DNA from: Durusdinium trenchii
Taxonomy: Eukaryota > Sar > Dinophyceae > Suessiales > Symbiodiniaceae
DNA: 64,000 nucleotides
Reading direction: 5' to 3'
Assembly (NCBI GenBank): GCA_963970005.1
Contig: CAXAMN010008557.1
Location: forward strand, 393,529-457,528
Shown: piece by piece, positions 24,919-36,800 of the stretch
Layout of the letters: every line of letters starts with the position of its first letter
Position numbering within the stretch: position 1 is the first letter of the stretch
Notes under the pieces: generated by a model
What the model saw: only the letters and a program-made list of their open reading frames with translations
Told to the model about the DNA's origin: nothing
Databases searched by the model: none
Position numbers and translations under genes: made by a program

Positions 24919-26511
24919 TTATATAAGTCATGTCAAGACCAGCTTTGCAGCTACGTCATGCAAGCAGTCTGGACACTGCACAAGGTAGGAGCTAATCTAG
25001 AAAGGGGTCACCCGCACAACTCTTGCAAAGCTCCTTGCCAAGCTTGGTGCACCTGGATCTATTGAATCTATTGGACTCCGGCTCCATTTTGGCTTCATAA
25101 AGGGCAAGGCAGCTGTTCCTTTGGTTGATTCAATAGCGAATCGGTCTCATCAATCATATTGTGGTGCCATTTGTGTTCTTTCTTGGCGATATTGCAACCT
25201 AACCTTTACTCAAGCGATGCTGTCCAGCGGATTCCAGCGGGATGTCTTGTCAGGTAAAATGTAAGTAAGAACTACAACTTAAAAAGTGTTTGTGCATTCC
25301 ATGAAGGCCCCTGAGACAGCTTCAAAATGCCAACACAAGAGCTTCAACGTTGAACACATCGAAGATTGCGTTGACACCAAACAGCTCAGCTCAGGTCGGA
25401 AACGAGCTGTTCGCAGAGCGCCACTTCCTCAGCCCTTTTGCAGATTGGTCGTGGCTGTCGCTTGATGGATGTGTGTCCCACATGCTTGTACACCCTTGAT
25501 ACAGCTCGTAAAGCGAAAAGCGGACATGAATTCACATTATATACTTTGGGGAACAATCTAACACACACACACAGAGACACCCACCTGACTGAGCTTCCCT
25601 TCCTATTCTTTTGCTCGTGCTAGCAACCAAGAGGGCTGATGATCGTCTAAGGCAATCCCCTAAAAGCAAGTAATTGGAACGGGAGCTTCGCAATCCAAGA
25701 TATTGCCAACCAACAGTCTGACGAGAAGACATCCTGTCGAGGTTGCGCAGTTTTACAAAAAAAGCAACTCGGGCCAGTTACTGTACCAGTTTTTACATAT
25801 CAAGGATGCGTTCCAGGCACTGCAAGCATTGCAGATACCTTTCTTCAGGTTCAACAGGTTCAAACGCCCACGTGTCATATGCGCAAGCATCTTGCCGTGC
25901 TCAGTCGACTGAGGATGAGTGCTCTCCTGGCTTTAGCGACCCTGGTGTCGGGAGCCCAAGACGTGAAGCCTTGCAGATGCTGTGTCGGGTGGAAAGACGG
26001 AAGAAGTGTGACATTTCTCAATATAGAATATTGAGTCACAGAACAATATGTATTCAATATTTTGTTTTACTTCATGAACAATAATTGAACAATATTGAAC
26101 ATATATATATATATATACAATATTTCTAGAATATAATCAATTGATGCAAATTAGGTCTCACTAGTTGACTCGTAAGTACTTGTGGATCCTGTAGCTAGTC
26201 AGTCAGATGAACCTGGTTCAATTTGGCCCCACAGCACTTAGGTGATTTTAGATAGGCGTGGCTACCCGTACCAGAATGCTGCGGGTATCATTACGCGGGA
26301 GCCCCGGTTTGGTCACGGAGTGCTGCCAAGGAAAAGCATCACGCTCACAACACTCACACCGCTCAAACTGGCTGAATGTCATGCCGTTGCAACTGGTGAT
26401 CTTTAAGTTTGGTTTCTGTCCTGTTTGGTTTCCTCTTTGCGCCCAGGTTCTCCGAAGATAATATCAATATCTCCTGCGGCTTGGAAGGACGGACCCACGG
26501 ACCCGAAGTAG

Positions 26512-26650
26512 ACGAACGGAACAAAGGGCATCGCTACTAGCAAGGACGCGATGCCCTTTGTTCCGTTCGTAGCTTCTTGCTCCGTAGTAAGGCCAGGAGC
26601 CCCTAGTAGCGTCCTTGCTCCTAGTAGCGATGCCAGGAGCCCCTAGTAGC
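26512..26650 (-). repeat. TAGTAGC modular repeat, copy 3, with a fold-back at its left end
   Basis: The left part is a perfect 22-bp inverted repeat: arm 26512-26533 (core GGAACAAAGGGCATCG) and arm 26549-26570 (core CGATGCCCTTTGTTCC) with a 15-base loop. It continues into CTTCTTGCTCCGTAGTAAGG, CCAGGAGCCCCTAGTAGC and GTCCTTGCTCCTAGTAGC modules in the orientation of copy 1. Confidence 0.92.
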
Positions 26651-27520
26651 TAATGGATGTCACATGAATGTCACTGACCAGGGCACGACGTGACCAGACG
26701 TGAACAGATTCGGTGCACGGCACACAAACGCCAGCCGTGATGTGTCCAGTTTCACCGTCCAGTCCATTTGAATGAGGTTGGACAATTGGACAAGTAAAAT
26801 GATGTGAACAGGCAAAACAGGAACATGCTTTAATGGCTTTCTATAGACATAGGTAGCCAGCATGGGTTTGGAACATTCAGTTGTGCAGGGAGAGAAGTGG
26901 CCGTTTGGCACTGAGAGTCTTGTTGGTTGGTGCTGTGGGGAGTGTGCCCTTTTTGAACACTGAGAGGTAATCCTCATTGGGAGGGTCGATACAGGCGTTT
27001 CTGACTAATTGAGGTTTGGACATGAAGAACTTACAAGACCTATCGCCTTCTGCCAATGTGCGTTTTTGAGGTAGCATCCAACCTATTTGTTCTTAAGATC
27101 CTTTGTTGGTTGTCGTCGGATGTCTTCAGTGAATTCTCTAAGCTGACCATATGTCATGATTGGACACATGCACTGAAAAAAACACACACTTTAAACGACA
27201 CATTCAGGGTATTTCAGGGCCATTCACCGCATTCAGGTCCCAGTCTTTCGCAAGAATGGAGCACAGGGCACTGTGTGCTGCAAGTGCGCTGGGAATGAAG
27301 CCTCGGTCTCCTTCACCGGTGGTTCCGCCCGGTGTCGATGTGCAAAGATTGACAAAAGACCGGTTGGCTCATTGGTCGACGGAACCTTGGTTCATGCAAG
27401 TGGCTGCAAGTAGCTTGCTCGATGTGCTGAGTTGGGTTTCTTACATTTTTAGAAGGCGTTTACCTTCTTTATCTTCTTTTCACCTGGACACCTCATGACA
27501 CCTCACGACATTCGTGGCAG

Positions 27521-27608
27521 GTACCGCACAGAAGGACTCTCAGCGGTTGCCGGATACGACTTCACCGCTGTGGAGGTCCGAAGGGTCGATCTTGAGCCTG
27601 ATGTGCAG
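27521..27608 (+). CDS. Calx-beta domain exon (probable NCX loop)
   Basis: Bounded by ttcgtggcag and CAG|GTACAG, the exon reads YRTEGLSAVAGYDFTAVE and then VDLEP. This is the Calx-beta pattern v-Y-R-T-E-d-G-x-A-x-A-G-x-D-F/Y. Calx-beta domains form the Ca2+-sensing cytoplasmic loop of NCX proteins, between helix 5 or 6 and the second membrane half. Its position after the helix-5 exon at 20538 fits. The neighbouring strands and acidic IIDDD segment were not found, so the domain is incomplete in what I can see. Calx-beta also occurs in other proteins, so assignment to this NCX is inferred from context. Confidence 0.6.
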
Positions 27609-29010
27609 GTACAGCCAGATAGCTGTTTTGATTTGTTTTGCAAGGAAGTGCGCAAGGGTGAACACACAGCCAACTCATGGGATGATGAGATGAAGACAAG
27701 TCTTTTGCCGCGAAAGAACGCACCACTGCTGCCACTGCTTGCTGTTCCCGTGTCTGCTAAATTGAGTGGATCAGGCTTCTCAGTTTAGGTAGGACCTCTT
27801 TCCAGCGTGTGGGTGGCACACTTTGCCTTCTTCCGGTTCCGTTGGAAGTGCCTTGGACTTGGAAGTATCCACCGCACGACAAATCGTGCGATCCTTTTAA
27901 TCAGAGCTTGCATGACCTGTTCAGCTCTACTTGTAGATGCGTTCTGAGATTCTGGTTTGGATGTTCACTTACTTGTCTTGTCTTTAAAGAGATTTAAAGA
28001 GACAAGTGTTTACTACACCTTGTTCATACCATGTGGACAAGAAGTCCAGTTTGATGCTTGTGTTGCGCCTATCAGATATGAGTTATGATCGCAAGCAAAT
28101 GAAAGCAAGTCGAATGGCAAGCAGCTTGTATGCTGAGGTGCTTCTATTCTTCCAAGACGTTTTCGCCTATTCTGAGCAGCTGGCAAAGTACTTAATCAAA
28201 AGCATCCGTCTTCTGTGCAGCCTAGTCGGCCTAAAGCACGACATATTTTTCCACCGGGGAAGGTTCAGACCTTTTTTTACAAAACAAAACGCCGAGAGTC
28301 ACCTGACACGCGCTCAGCATCGCCCAGCGACACCCGGCTTGCTTGGCCCGTGAGGTGTTGAGACATCCATACAATGACCGAGAGCGACAGCCCCACCTTG
28401 GCGACTTGGAGTGCAGATGATGTTTCTCACATCCTGCAACCGAAGTGAAGCGTGAACAAATCCATCCTTCAACATCAACCTTGTGATAAACATGTGATAA
28501 CCATGTGAGATAAAGCGAAGATTTAGAACAAATCTATCCTTCAAGATTCATGAACCATGTGAGACAGGAAAAGCCCAACAGGCGAGCCAGACCCCGGGTG
28601 AGCCACTAGCTTAAAATCCACTCAAAGCCTCCAACGGTTCCCCCAAGACCAATCCCACCGCCGGCCGCCCTCCGGACGGGACGGGACGGGCGCTGGCCGC
28701 TCTCAGTCTATGCTGGAGAAGGCCATCATGCGATGCGCAAGACGCAGGCGTTGCAGATTTGCAAATCTGCACTCAGGCCTTTTTGTTACACGAAAATGAG
28801 AAATATGATAGGCCTGCTTCTTGAAACGAAAGAAAGACCGCTAAAGGCTCGAAGCACACTGCCAAACTGAAGCAAACACATCTGACCCATGCTGACAGAC
28901 GAGCAAGACTTGCTTACCCACATGTTTGTGGAATTTTGTTGTTTAATTAATTAAATATTCATTGGTCGCTGATTACATTTTGAGGGAACTGACAGCAAGT
29001 CGGATGCTCG
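27609..29010. other. Stretch without recognised gene
   Basis: Several open segments of 60-115 codons occur on the + strand (27809, 28006), but none shows a family motif or a consistent splice frame. The last 300 bases are a plausible 5' region for the membrane protein at 29015. Confidence 0.4.
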
Positions 29011-29014
29011 AGCA

Positions 29015-29956
29015 ATGTTGGCAAATAGCGGTACACAAGATCCGAAGAAGCGGAAGAAGTTCAAGATTCGGAAGCGCAAAGAAGATGCAGTCGAATCGGT
29101 ATCTCGGTGTGACGAGGCCCCAATGCCAAAGAAGGAATTGCCCAGCAGTTTTCTAGATTCCGGCGAGTCTGGCACTTTGTTGCTTCGAAGATGTGGTGGA
29201 AGTTACCTGGAAAAAAGAAATTTTCGAATTAACGAAACCATTGGCGAGATAGGATGGTTGTGGACTCTTTGGTATGGTATTACAGGCCGATGGTTGGTTG
29301 TATCTGAACAGTCATGTGGTGCGCTCAATGCCCAGGGCATTAAGCAGTCCGTCTTTGATCAGCATGTAAACCTTGCGATTGTTTCAGCCTTGCTTCTGAC
29401 TGTTGAGATCCCTTTGGCACTTGAGTTTGCCAGTGATTACCTGGAAGAGGGATCGACCAACAGTCTATTCAATGGTGCGGTTGCTAAATTGCTCAACCAA
29501 AACATTGAAGGGGAAGAGTGGCTTGATGATTGGATTGGCTATCTTGAGGAATTTGGCTTGTTGTGCTACGGATTTGCCTCCCTATGCAATTTCACTGCAG
29601 TCTTACTGTGCTGTTTTATTTTGCTTTCAGTGATTGAGCTGCAAAGCGACGTGGCCGTTGTGGGCTTTGTCAAGAGCATGGGTCGGTTGTACTCAATTCC
29701 TTACGTCTTTTGGGTGGTTGGCTCCTACCTGCCCTTTCCTCCCTTGATAGTGAGATCGCTATTGATGCTCCGCACTTGGACTTCCATCGGCTCCAGTTCT
29801 CTCATATTTACCGTCATGACATTTTTTGGGGCTGCCTTCATGGCTGTGTCGGTCAAACGCACGGTGAACACTGTTTTGAACAAGGAAAAGTATGGTAAGA
29901 ATGCGAGGCTGATGTTCGTGCATATTTGGCACATGTTGGGGCTCACGCTGGCCTAA
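29015..29956 (+). CDS. Four-helix integral membrane protein, function unknown
   Basis: An uninterrupted 313-residue ORF. The N-terminus is strongly basic (KKRKKFKIRKRK, residues 11-22) and probably cytosolic. Hydrophobic segments lie near residues 119-140, 169-198, 217-236 and 247-270, giving about four membrane spans; WLWTLWYGITGRWLVV (81-96) may be a membrane-associated helix. An AG at 28992-28993 (gaactgacag) upstream of the ATG could accept a spliced leader. No family is recognised. The ORF ends at TAA 29954, but an alternative is splicing at 29918 (GTGCAT donor) to the exon at 29980, which would replace the last 13 residues by about 50 more. Confidence 0.7.
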   Translation: MLANSGTQDPKKRKKFKIRKRKEDAVESVSRCDEAPMPKKELPSSFLDSGESGTLLLRRCGGSYLEKRNFRINETIGEIGWLWTLWYGITGRWLVVSEQSCGALNAQGIKQSVFDQHVNLAIVSALLLTVEIPLALEFASDYLEEGSTNSLFNGAVAKLLNQNIEGEEWLDDWIGYLEEFGLLCYGFASLCNFTAVLLCCFILLSVIELQSDVAVVGFVKSMGRLYSIPYVFWVVGSYLPFPPLIVRSLLMLRTWTSIGSSSLIFTVMTFFGAAFMAVSVKRTVNTVLNKEKYGKNARLMFVHIWHMLGLTLA

Positions 29957-29979
29957 AAGACTGCATATCACACTTACAG

Positions 29980-30129
29980 TGTCAGGATGAGAAGGGTGTT
30001 GTCGTTGTTCCACTGTCCAGTTTCACAGAAATGATGGTGAAGCAAGAGTACGTTCGACAGATCGCCGAGCGATTGCGCTTGAACGAAGCGGAGATGCTTG
30101 CGTGGCTGTCGGTCATTCTAGCCTCTTGA
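29980..30129 (+). CDS. Probable last exon of the membrane-protein gene
   Basis: After acceptor cacttacag the frame reads DEKGVVVVPLSSFTEMMVKQ and ERLRLNEAEMLAWLSVI to TGA at 30127. It is in phase 0, as is the proposed donor after LMF at 29917, leaving a very short 62-bp GT-AG intron with an in-frame TAA. The amphipathic helix-rich tail has no family match. Confidence 0.5.
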   Translation, partial: CQDEKGVVVVPLSSFTEMMVKQEYVRQIAERLRLNEAEMLAWLSVILAS

Positions 30130-33100
30130 GGGTTCAAATCTGCCGCACCGCGCACTTCCCATCAAAACGAGAGCGGGACCGACCAGCTTGGCTTGAAATC
30201 ACTGTGGCAAGGAGCCATCTTAAATTCCTGATATAATGATATACCATGTTTTAATACAATTAGTATATTGTTTTATTTTACGGCTGAAGGCTGAAGTCTT
30301 TCTGGGGAGCATTAGATGCTGTAACCTAATCTGGTATAAGATGTTTAACTTGTGTAGCATTTTATGACAAACCGCTAAGTCACAACATATAATTGTGACA
30401 TAGCAGATGTTTCCTTTGGTCGCAGGACGTGATGGGTGTTCTTAAACCATCGATGATAGGAAGTGGTTTCTCCTCACTTCTTTTCCTTTCTCCCCCACAC
30501 CGACCATCCTTGAAGGCCATCCATGGAGTTGAAGGAGGATCCTCAAGAGGCCAGCCCAAATAGGACATGGTAGGAAAACGACTTTGCGCTTTTATTCATT
30601 CGCACAGGTGCGAATGGTTGTGGTTGTTGTGGTCGTTGTTGTTTTTTTCTTGTCGTCGTCGCTTTATGTTTGGTTTCTTTTTCCTGTTGACATGCTCCTG
30701 AGAACTGTTGATCTTCCCTCTAAATGCAGCTTGGAACAACACTCAATCTGAGGAAAGCGGGGCAAGCCATGCAGCGTGTAGCTTTTCGTCATGGGCATTG
30801 TAGGTATTGCCGTTCGAACGTGAGGTGAGCCAACTGCCAGTCTTTCTGGGAAATCGCCAGGTGCTTTCGTGCGAAGGCCCAGGAACGCCAAGAGTGAAGA
30901 TATGTGTGTAGCTTATCCCTGTTGACCCCGTTTGAATAGGTGTTGGTGTTATTGAAGCACACATAAGCACACCTCATTCTCAATGCCAGGACCTGGCTTC
31001 ATAATTACTGCACTTAGGTTGTCAGTTGCCCAGGTAGCTTCTGGTCAAAACCACTGAAGTCGCAGTCATTTCCAGGGTGAGCAGTCCACTGCTGTTGCGG
31101 ATCAGTCAAGTCACAACTCAATCACCTGGTTTTGCTTAAGATGATTCTTTTCTCTATGGCTAAATCCCCTTCTGGTAAATATGTTTTAAGGTTCCTTAAG
31201 CAAATCCAAGATCACCTGATCACAACACATTGTTTGCCCTGAAGTCCCTCACTCTTTCCAGAAAGAGCCCAAGGTTGGACAAAACGACTTTCTTCTTGTG
31301 GGGCCTTTGTGAAGTCCTTCAGTTGGTGCATTCTTTGGCAATCTATGTTGGGTTTGTCCCATTACCTGTAACAGTCAACAAGCAATTATCACTAATTTAG
31401 AGAAAGGCCTTTACTAACCATCATCATCCACTGTGACTGGCAATAGGATACAGCCAACATCTATGTACTATAGTTGGTTTTCTTGTGTGTAAACGAGAGT
31501 TTGACCCGATGTGCTACTTCATGCCTGGATCATTCTAGTGAGCCCTCAGCGATTCACAGTGGACATGAGGACTCATGGGGGCACAGTCACCCGCCCCAAA
31601 TCACGGACTGAGGCGCCAGCCACCTGTCCCAAGGGAGAAGACGGAGAAGACCAAGTGGGTGCAGCCGTCAGAACTGCGTCAAAGCGTCTCGAAGTGAGAT
31701 CCAGAGGGAAGCCAGAAGTAGAGGAAAGTTAATGGACAAGTCGTGAAGAACCATTTGCTTTGTGATTTGCTTTGTAAAGAACCATGCACGGCATGTTCGA
31801 ATTCTCCGCGTTTGAGTGTTGTTTCTCTAATTTTCTTCAGTTCTGCCCATGTTTCATCCACGGCTGCGCGGCGGCGGAAGGCATGTATGGTGGACACTGA
31901 CAGTCCGAGCTCAGGGCTGCTCGGTATTCACAGCCGTTTTAGGGGCTGAGCTCAGTCTGGTATTTGGCCAAAGGATGTCCTTGTCGTCCGCTTGGGAGGA
32001 GCTGTAGTAGTGGCCGGCCACTCTGGCTTAGAGGTTTTTCTTGAACACTGCGCACTGCTTCCTGGCTAATTACATTGCGCACTTGGTTAGTTTGCTGAAA
32101 TGCCAACTCAAAACTGTGCAGCCACCCAAGAACTCAACAGTCTACTCTTTGTTCAGACTCAGTTACAGTAATTGGAACAGCGTCCGCCTTGCTCCTCATG
32201 GGTTTTGCTGTGATCCCTACCTTTTGGTTGAACACGTCAAGCAACTGGGTGAACCAACGATTCCGACATTCAATATTCGGGATATTTGGACTGACATGGG
32301 GAAATGTCTAAATCCAAGGGCAAACTGCAGCAGGCTAACACTGAAGACGGTACTGGTACAGCAGGTTGCTTTGCACAGCCAAGGTCCGGTGAGCCATGTC
32401 CCGAGCCCGAAGCCTAACTGAGCCGACCAAGATTCATTCCAAGCTTTTGAAGTTGAGAAACGCTGTCGCTTTTGACTTCTGGATATTTTTGGAGAAGTCT
32501 TCCAGAATTGAATCACATCCAGTCAAGAACGCCTGCAGAGCGGCCCTGAATGGCACTCTGAAGCTTGCAGCACCAGAAAAGGCCTAGCCCAGCGCACACT
32601 GCAGCGAGTGAAAGTCGGGGCAGCCCAGCCAGGTTTAATGCTGAGCTATGCTGAGCTGCTTAGTTTACCGATGTTCACAGTATCAACTAATAGGATGTAT
32701 ATATAGGGACATGATCTGAGCCAGGTGCCGACTTCTCGCCTGCACGTTCTCAACAGATATGTAATAATAAGTATTATATTAAACACATTGGTGCTGTGTT
32801 TCCGCCCTTGCCTTTCCCTGGAGTGCCGGGGCTGATGGCCAGAGGTGAACAGTTTGAGTGCAAACATGTGTTGCGCTCACGTGAACACATTTGCAACAAG
32901 GTAGTTGTTTGCATACCGCTTGCATCATCATCCCAAGGATCCCTCGATGAGCAGTTTGAACGCAATGCCGAGAAGATGGAAAGCTACAAGGACAAGCTGC
33001 CATGCTTTATGTTTTCCCAGATTTTAGCCAGAGTATCAGTCCAAAATGAAAGCAGCCAAACACAAGGTCAACACTTCAGTGAAATGACCACGACACCAAA

Positions 33101-33140
33101 AACATCCCAAAATAATCAAATGATAGCAAATGCAATGAAA
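30130..33140. other. Mostly featureless stretch
   Basis: No recognisable exon family was found. A weak open segment at 32796-33149 contains RGEQFECKHVLRSREHICNK. The region may be partly the 5' part of the next gene. Confidence 0.35.
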
Positions 33141-33145
33141 CTGAC

Positions 33146-33336
33146 ATGAATGCGCACAATGAAGTAAACATGTTTTCTTTCAACCTTCCGGGGGACTCCC
33201 GTGTTAGTTTGGCCGAGCCGCGCCAGGCGCCACGTAGACCGTGCTTTAAGAAGCCGACGCGGGAGGCTGTTGAAGCGACGCGATTGGATGGTCAAAGCAG
33301 CTTTGAGTGCGTTGTAATGATCGATCTTAATGAGTA
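33146..33336 (+). CDS. Candidate terminal exon, function unknown
   Basis: One frame is open from 33146 and ends TAA at 33335-33337. The part from 33180 is rich in charged residues and codon-like in composition (SRVSLAEPRQAPRRPCFKK, then SSFECVVMIDLNE). It lies immediately before the microsatellite block. No family recognised and no firm acceptor. Confidence 0.35.
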
Positions 33337-33372
33337 ACAGGGGTCCCCCTAGCAAACAATTACTTTATTAAA

Positions 33373-33434
33373 AGTAGCTGTAGCTGTAGCTGTAGCCGTT
33401 GTGGTAGTAGTAGTAGTAGTAGTAGTAGCAGTAG

Positions 33435-33469
<35 letters not shown>

Positions 33470-33555
33470 TATAGTAGTAGTAGTGGGAGTAGCAGTAGCA
33501 GTAGCAGTAGCAGTAGGAGTAGTAGTAGTAGTAGTTGTTGTTGTTGTTGTTGTTC

Positions 33556-33613
<58 letters not shown>

Positions 33614-33750
33614 GTTTGTGTTTGTGTTTGTGTTTGTGTTGTTGTTGTTGCTGTTGCTGTTCCTGTTGCTGTTGTTGATAGTAGTAGTAGTAGTAGTAGT
33701 AGTTGTTGTTGTTGTTGGTGGTGGTGGCGGCGGCGGCGGCGGTGGTGTTG
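33373..33750. repeat. Compound trinucleotide microsatellite (GTA/GTT/GTG/GGC)
   Basis: About 380 bp of trinucleotides shift from TAGCTG to (GTA)n, (GTT)n with a TGTGTT sub-block near 33613-33640, back to (GTA)n, then (GTT)n, (GTG)n and (GGC)n. Because stop codons are nearly excluded, long ORFs of single-residue runs appear in several frames; these are not genes. Confidence 0.97.
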
Positions 33751-33885
33751 GTTGGCTTTTCAGTGACCATAACATGTCTTAACTTTAGACATATGTATGT
33801 CATAGAGCAATTCTTAAGTCATTTGAGCAGAAACTGTGCCTTTCCTTTTTTTGTGGCCCGAGCCACCCTTTCTGCTTTGTCGCAG

Positions 33886-36800
33886 CGCACAGCCGTCATG
33901 CACGGCTGCAAGGCACGGCTGCGACAGCTGAAGCAGGAGGTTCGAGAATTCTGCGCCCTCTCCTTCGATGAGGTACGCGAGCGTACTTCCAGATTGGTTT
34001 AAGGGAAAATCAAAGAAGAACACCCAACGTTTCGTGGGTGAAAACCTTGGTTTCCTCCAGAACCCATTAAAGCCCATCCAATGAGCTTATAACCTCCCCT
34101 GTTCTGAAGCACAATAGCAGAGGTGCACCATGGCGTACTTTCACATAGGCTCATGAAGCTTCAGAAAGGGCCATAGTGGCCCCGGAGTGTTCAATTGAAG
34201 CATGTCTGGGCCAGCGAAGACCCATGTCAAGAATAAAGACTCCAAGCTATTTTGGCCGTTTAAATTAAATAATATGTATATATATATATAACAGCTGCTT
34301 CAGTCATGGGACACGCTTGCTGTGGCACTCGTTGATGCCAGGTGGATCCTTTCCAGCAACAAGGCCATGGCCGTGGCGGCGTGCTCGATGGACCTTCCAA
34401 AATGCTGCAGAGTTCCACCGGTCCACATGAGTCCCTACGGAAAGTTTGCTGAACTCTGCGTTACTCCTGGAGGTCCTTGTTTCATCTTGTGTCCGTCTAT
34501 TTTTAACATCTCCAAGATGTGCTGGCTTTGCTCACGCTTGGTTCCCCTTCCATGTTGAGACGGTCCTATCTCTGGACAATTCCCGACGTGCAGGTTTGAC
34601 TTGTCGCATGCTCGCATTCCTCAAGAGTTTGAGCTTGGACCCTGGATACGCTCCAAATAGCATCAGCCAGCCACAAATTGCCAGTTCCGCACCAAAAGTC
34701 AGAAAAGTAAAAGTCAGAGACTGTTTGGGCCACTGAGGCCGAGTTTTGACTTGGCAAGAAGGCCCGCCTCTGCGCCGTCAGAAGTCTTTGAGTGAAGCAT
34801 GGCTGGAAGCATCAATGTTCAGCTGAACAAAAGCTGCAAAACCATTCATTTGGCGTATCATGATGTTTGAGATTTTTTTTGGGTTCCAGACCTCAAGATC
34901 GTTCATTCAACCTCAGCTAGCCAACTTCTCTGAAATGGTTGTTCATTGAACCTTCCCAAAGCCCTTCCCCTTTCGCAGGCGAAGTCCGTGGGGAGATGCC
35001 AGCCTATGAGATGCTGGCTGTGCCAAAGGAGCGGCCCCAGCTTGGTGGGGACAGCGTAAAGCAGCATCATGTAGCATGCGCATGCACATGATGTTCCTCT
35101 CAAGACGGGGTTCTGCATCTCGAGGTGTCGATCCCTGCACCCTCATTCAGGCTTAAATGTCTGCCTGCCTGCGGAAAATCTGCCTGAACCAGGGTTTGTC
35201 CTTAAAAACAGCCTGCGGGCAGACATCGTGAACCGTTATTCGGCAGATGCTGCAAATTACTTGCAAAGCACCTAAGTTGCAAATCTGCAGTTTTGAAACA
35301 ATGTTCGACATTTCAATTCGGGCGAGAATCGGCGTGATTCGGGCGTGAATTTGTGTGATCGGGCGAGAATTTGAGTGATCGGGTGGATTTCGTAGACTCA
35401 AGTTGCATTGCATGTATTCATCACTCGCAGAATATATCTATAATGAACAAAAACACACTCGGGCGAGAATTCCAGGGTCGGGCGTGAAACCATGTTCGGG
35501 CAGAAATACTGCCTGAATGGATTCGGGCTGGAATTCTAGCCTGGACGAGTTCCTAGATCCAAATTAGACCAAACACGACAAAACGCATCAGCACGCCAGG
35601 AATCATGCACCAATAGTAACGCGGAATCTCTCGAATGTGACCCGTCCTGTTCATTCGAACTACCACGATTCCACTGAAAGCTGGGACGAGTCGGGCAGAC
35701 CAAAAGGACAGAACTTTGGTATACTTAGATACTTTGGTCCCTCTTTGCTGCCATACTTGTACCAGCTTGTCTTCTTTGTTGCCTAAGAAACCCACCTTGC
35801 AAGCTAGATGAATGTCATCCTTGAAGGCCCTTGGCCTAAGTAGAAAGGATCATTAGAGCACCATCGAAAAGCGATCGTCGCCGCCTTGGGGTGTCCGTTG
35901 ACCGAAAACAGGTGGACATGCAGATGTTCAACGTCGTCAGTTCCAAGGCGGATGAGCTCATCGAGAAGCACCGCTTCCGCCAGGCAACGGCTCAGTGAAG
36001 TGAACGCGTTGAAGACATTGAAGAGATCCCGTAAAAGCGGCTTCAGGAACTGTTGTTCAGTTAATCTTTTGCTGCCCAAGCCATCGTGGAGATCCTTTTT
36101 GGGGTGACCTGGCTCGCTCAAAAGGATACTTTTCCTCTTGCAATCATTCCGAATTGATCCCCTCGAATCTCCCTGCATGGCAGGCCTATGAGCTGTTGTG
36201 CCGGATGCGGCCCTGCTTTGAACCTGACGAAGGCCAGAGCGGCAAACGAGACAAACTTGGATACACGAAAAGTGCTCACAATGCTGTGGCCGCTGTGGTG
36301 GCCCATGCCCGCTACAAGCTCGCATTTGGATGCATTTGGTATGTTTGAGATCATCTATGGAATCATCAATAGCTGGAAGCTACAGGGCTTCTTGCTTCTC
36401 TTGGAGCCAGGAGTCTGTCCGTTTGTCCCTGTCTCCAACTTGAAGCATGTTGGACTGTGGCAAACAAACGGTCTGGCTGTTTCCAAGCTTGGTCGAAAAT
36501 GGTCGACAGTGGTCTCCCAGCGTTGGCATGGCACTCCAACATGCATGGGACGAAGACGCCCTGCGGCCAAGGAATCGATCCCTTTTCTCTACCAGTGTAT
36601 GTGCATTACAAATCATTATATAAATATGTTTACATATGTTTACATGTTTTTCCATATGCGCCATAGCTGAAGAACAGGGCGTCAATTAGGTTTCAGAAAC
36701 CATTGTGCCGGTGTTTTCTTTGAAGGAGATTTAGTTCAGACTGACAGATGTGACAAGTGGGAGCAATCGTCGAATTGACCAGTATCACAGAAGCAGCAAT

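Larger units (their letters stand above)
20603..27520. other. Mostly unassigned stretch with a few exon-like islands
   Basis: Exon-like islands are noted separately at 22822 and 24734. A further open segment at 27253-27460 contains PSPVVPPGVDVQRLTKDRLAH but resembles no family. Otherwise it holds A/T microsatellites, the TAGTAGC fold-back at 26512 and short ORFs without conserved character. Confidence 0.4.

Noticed and set aside
33360..33803. Long ORFs of runs of N, Y, T, V, S and C
   Set aside because: They are translations of the trinucleotide microsatellite in different frames.
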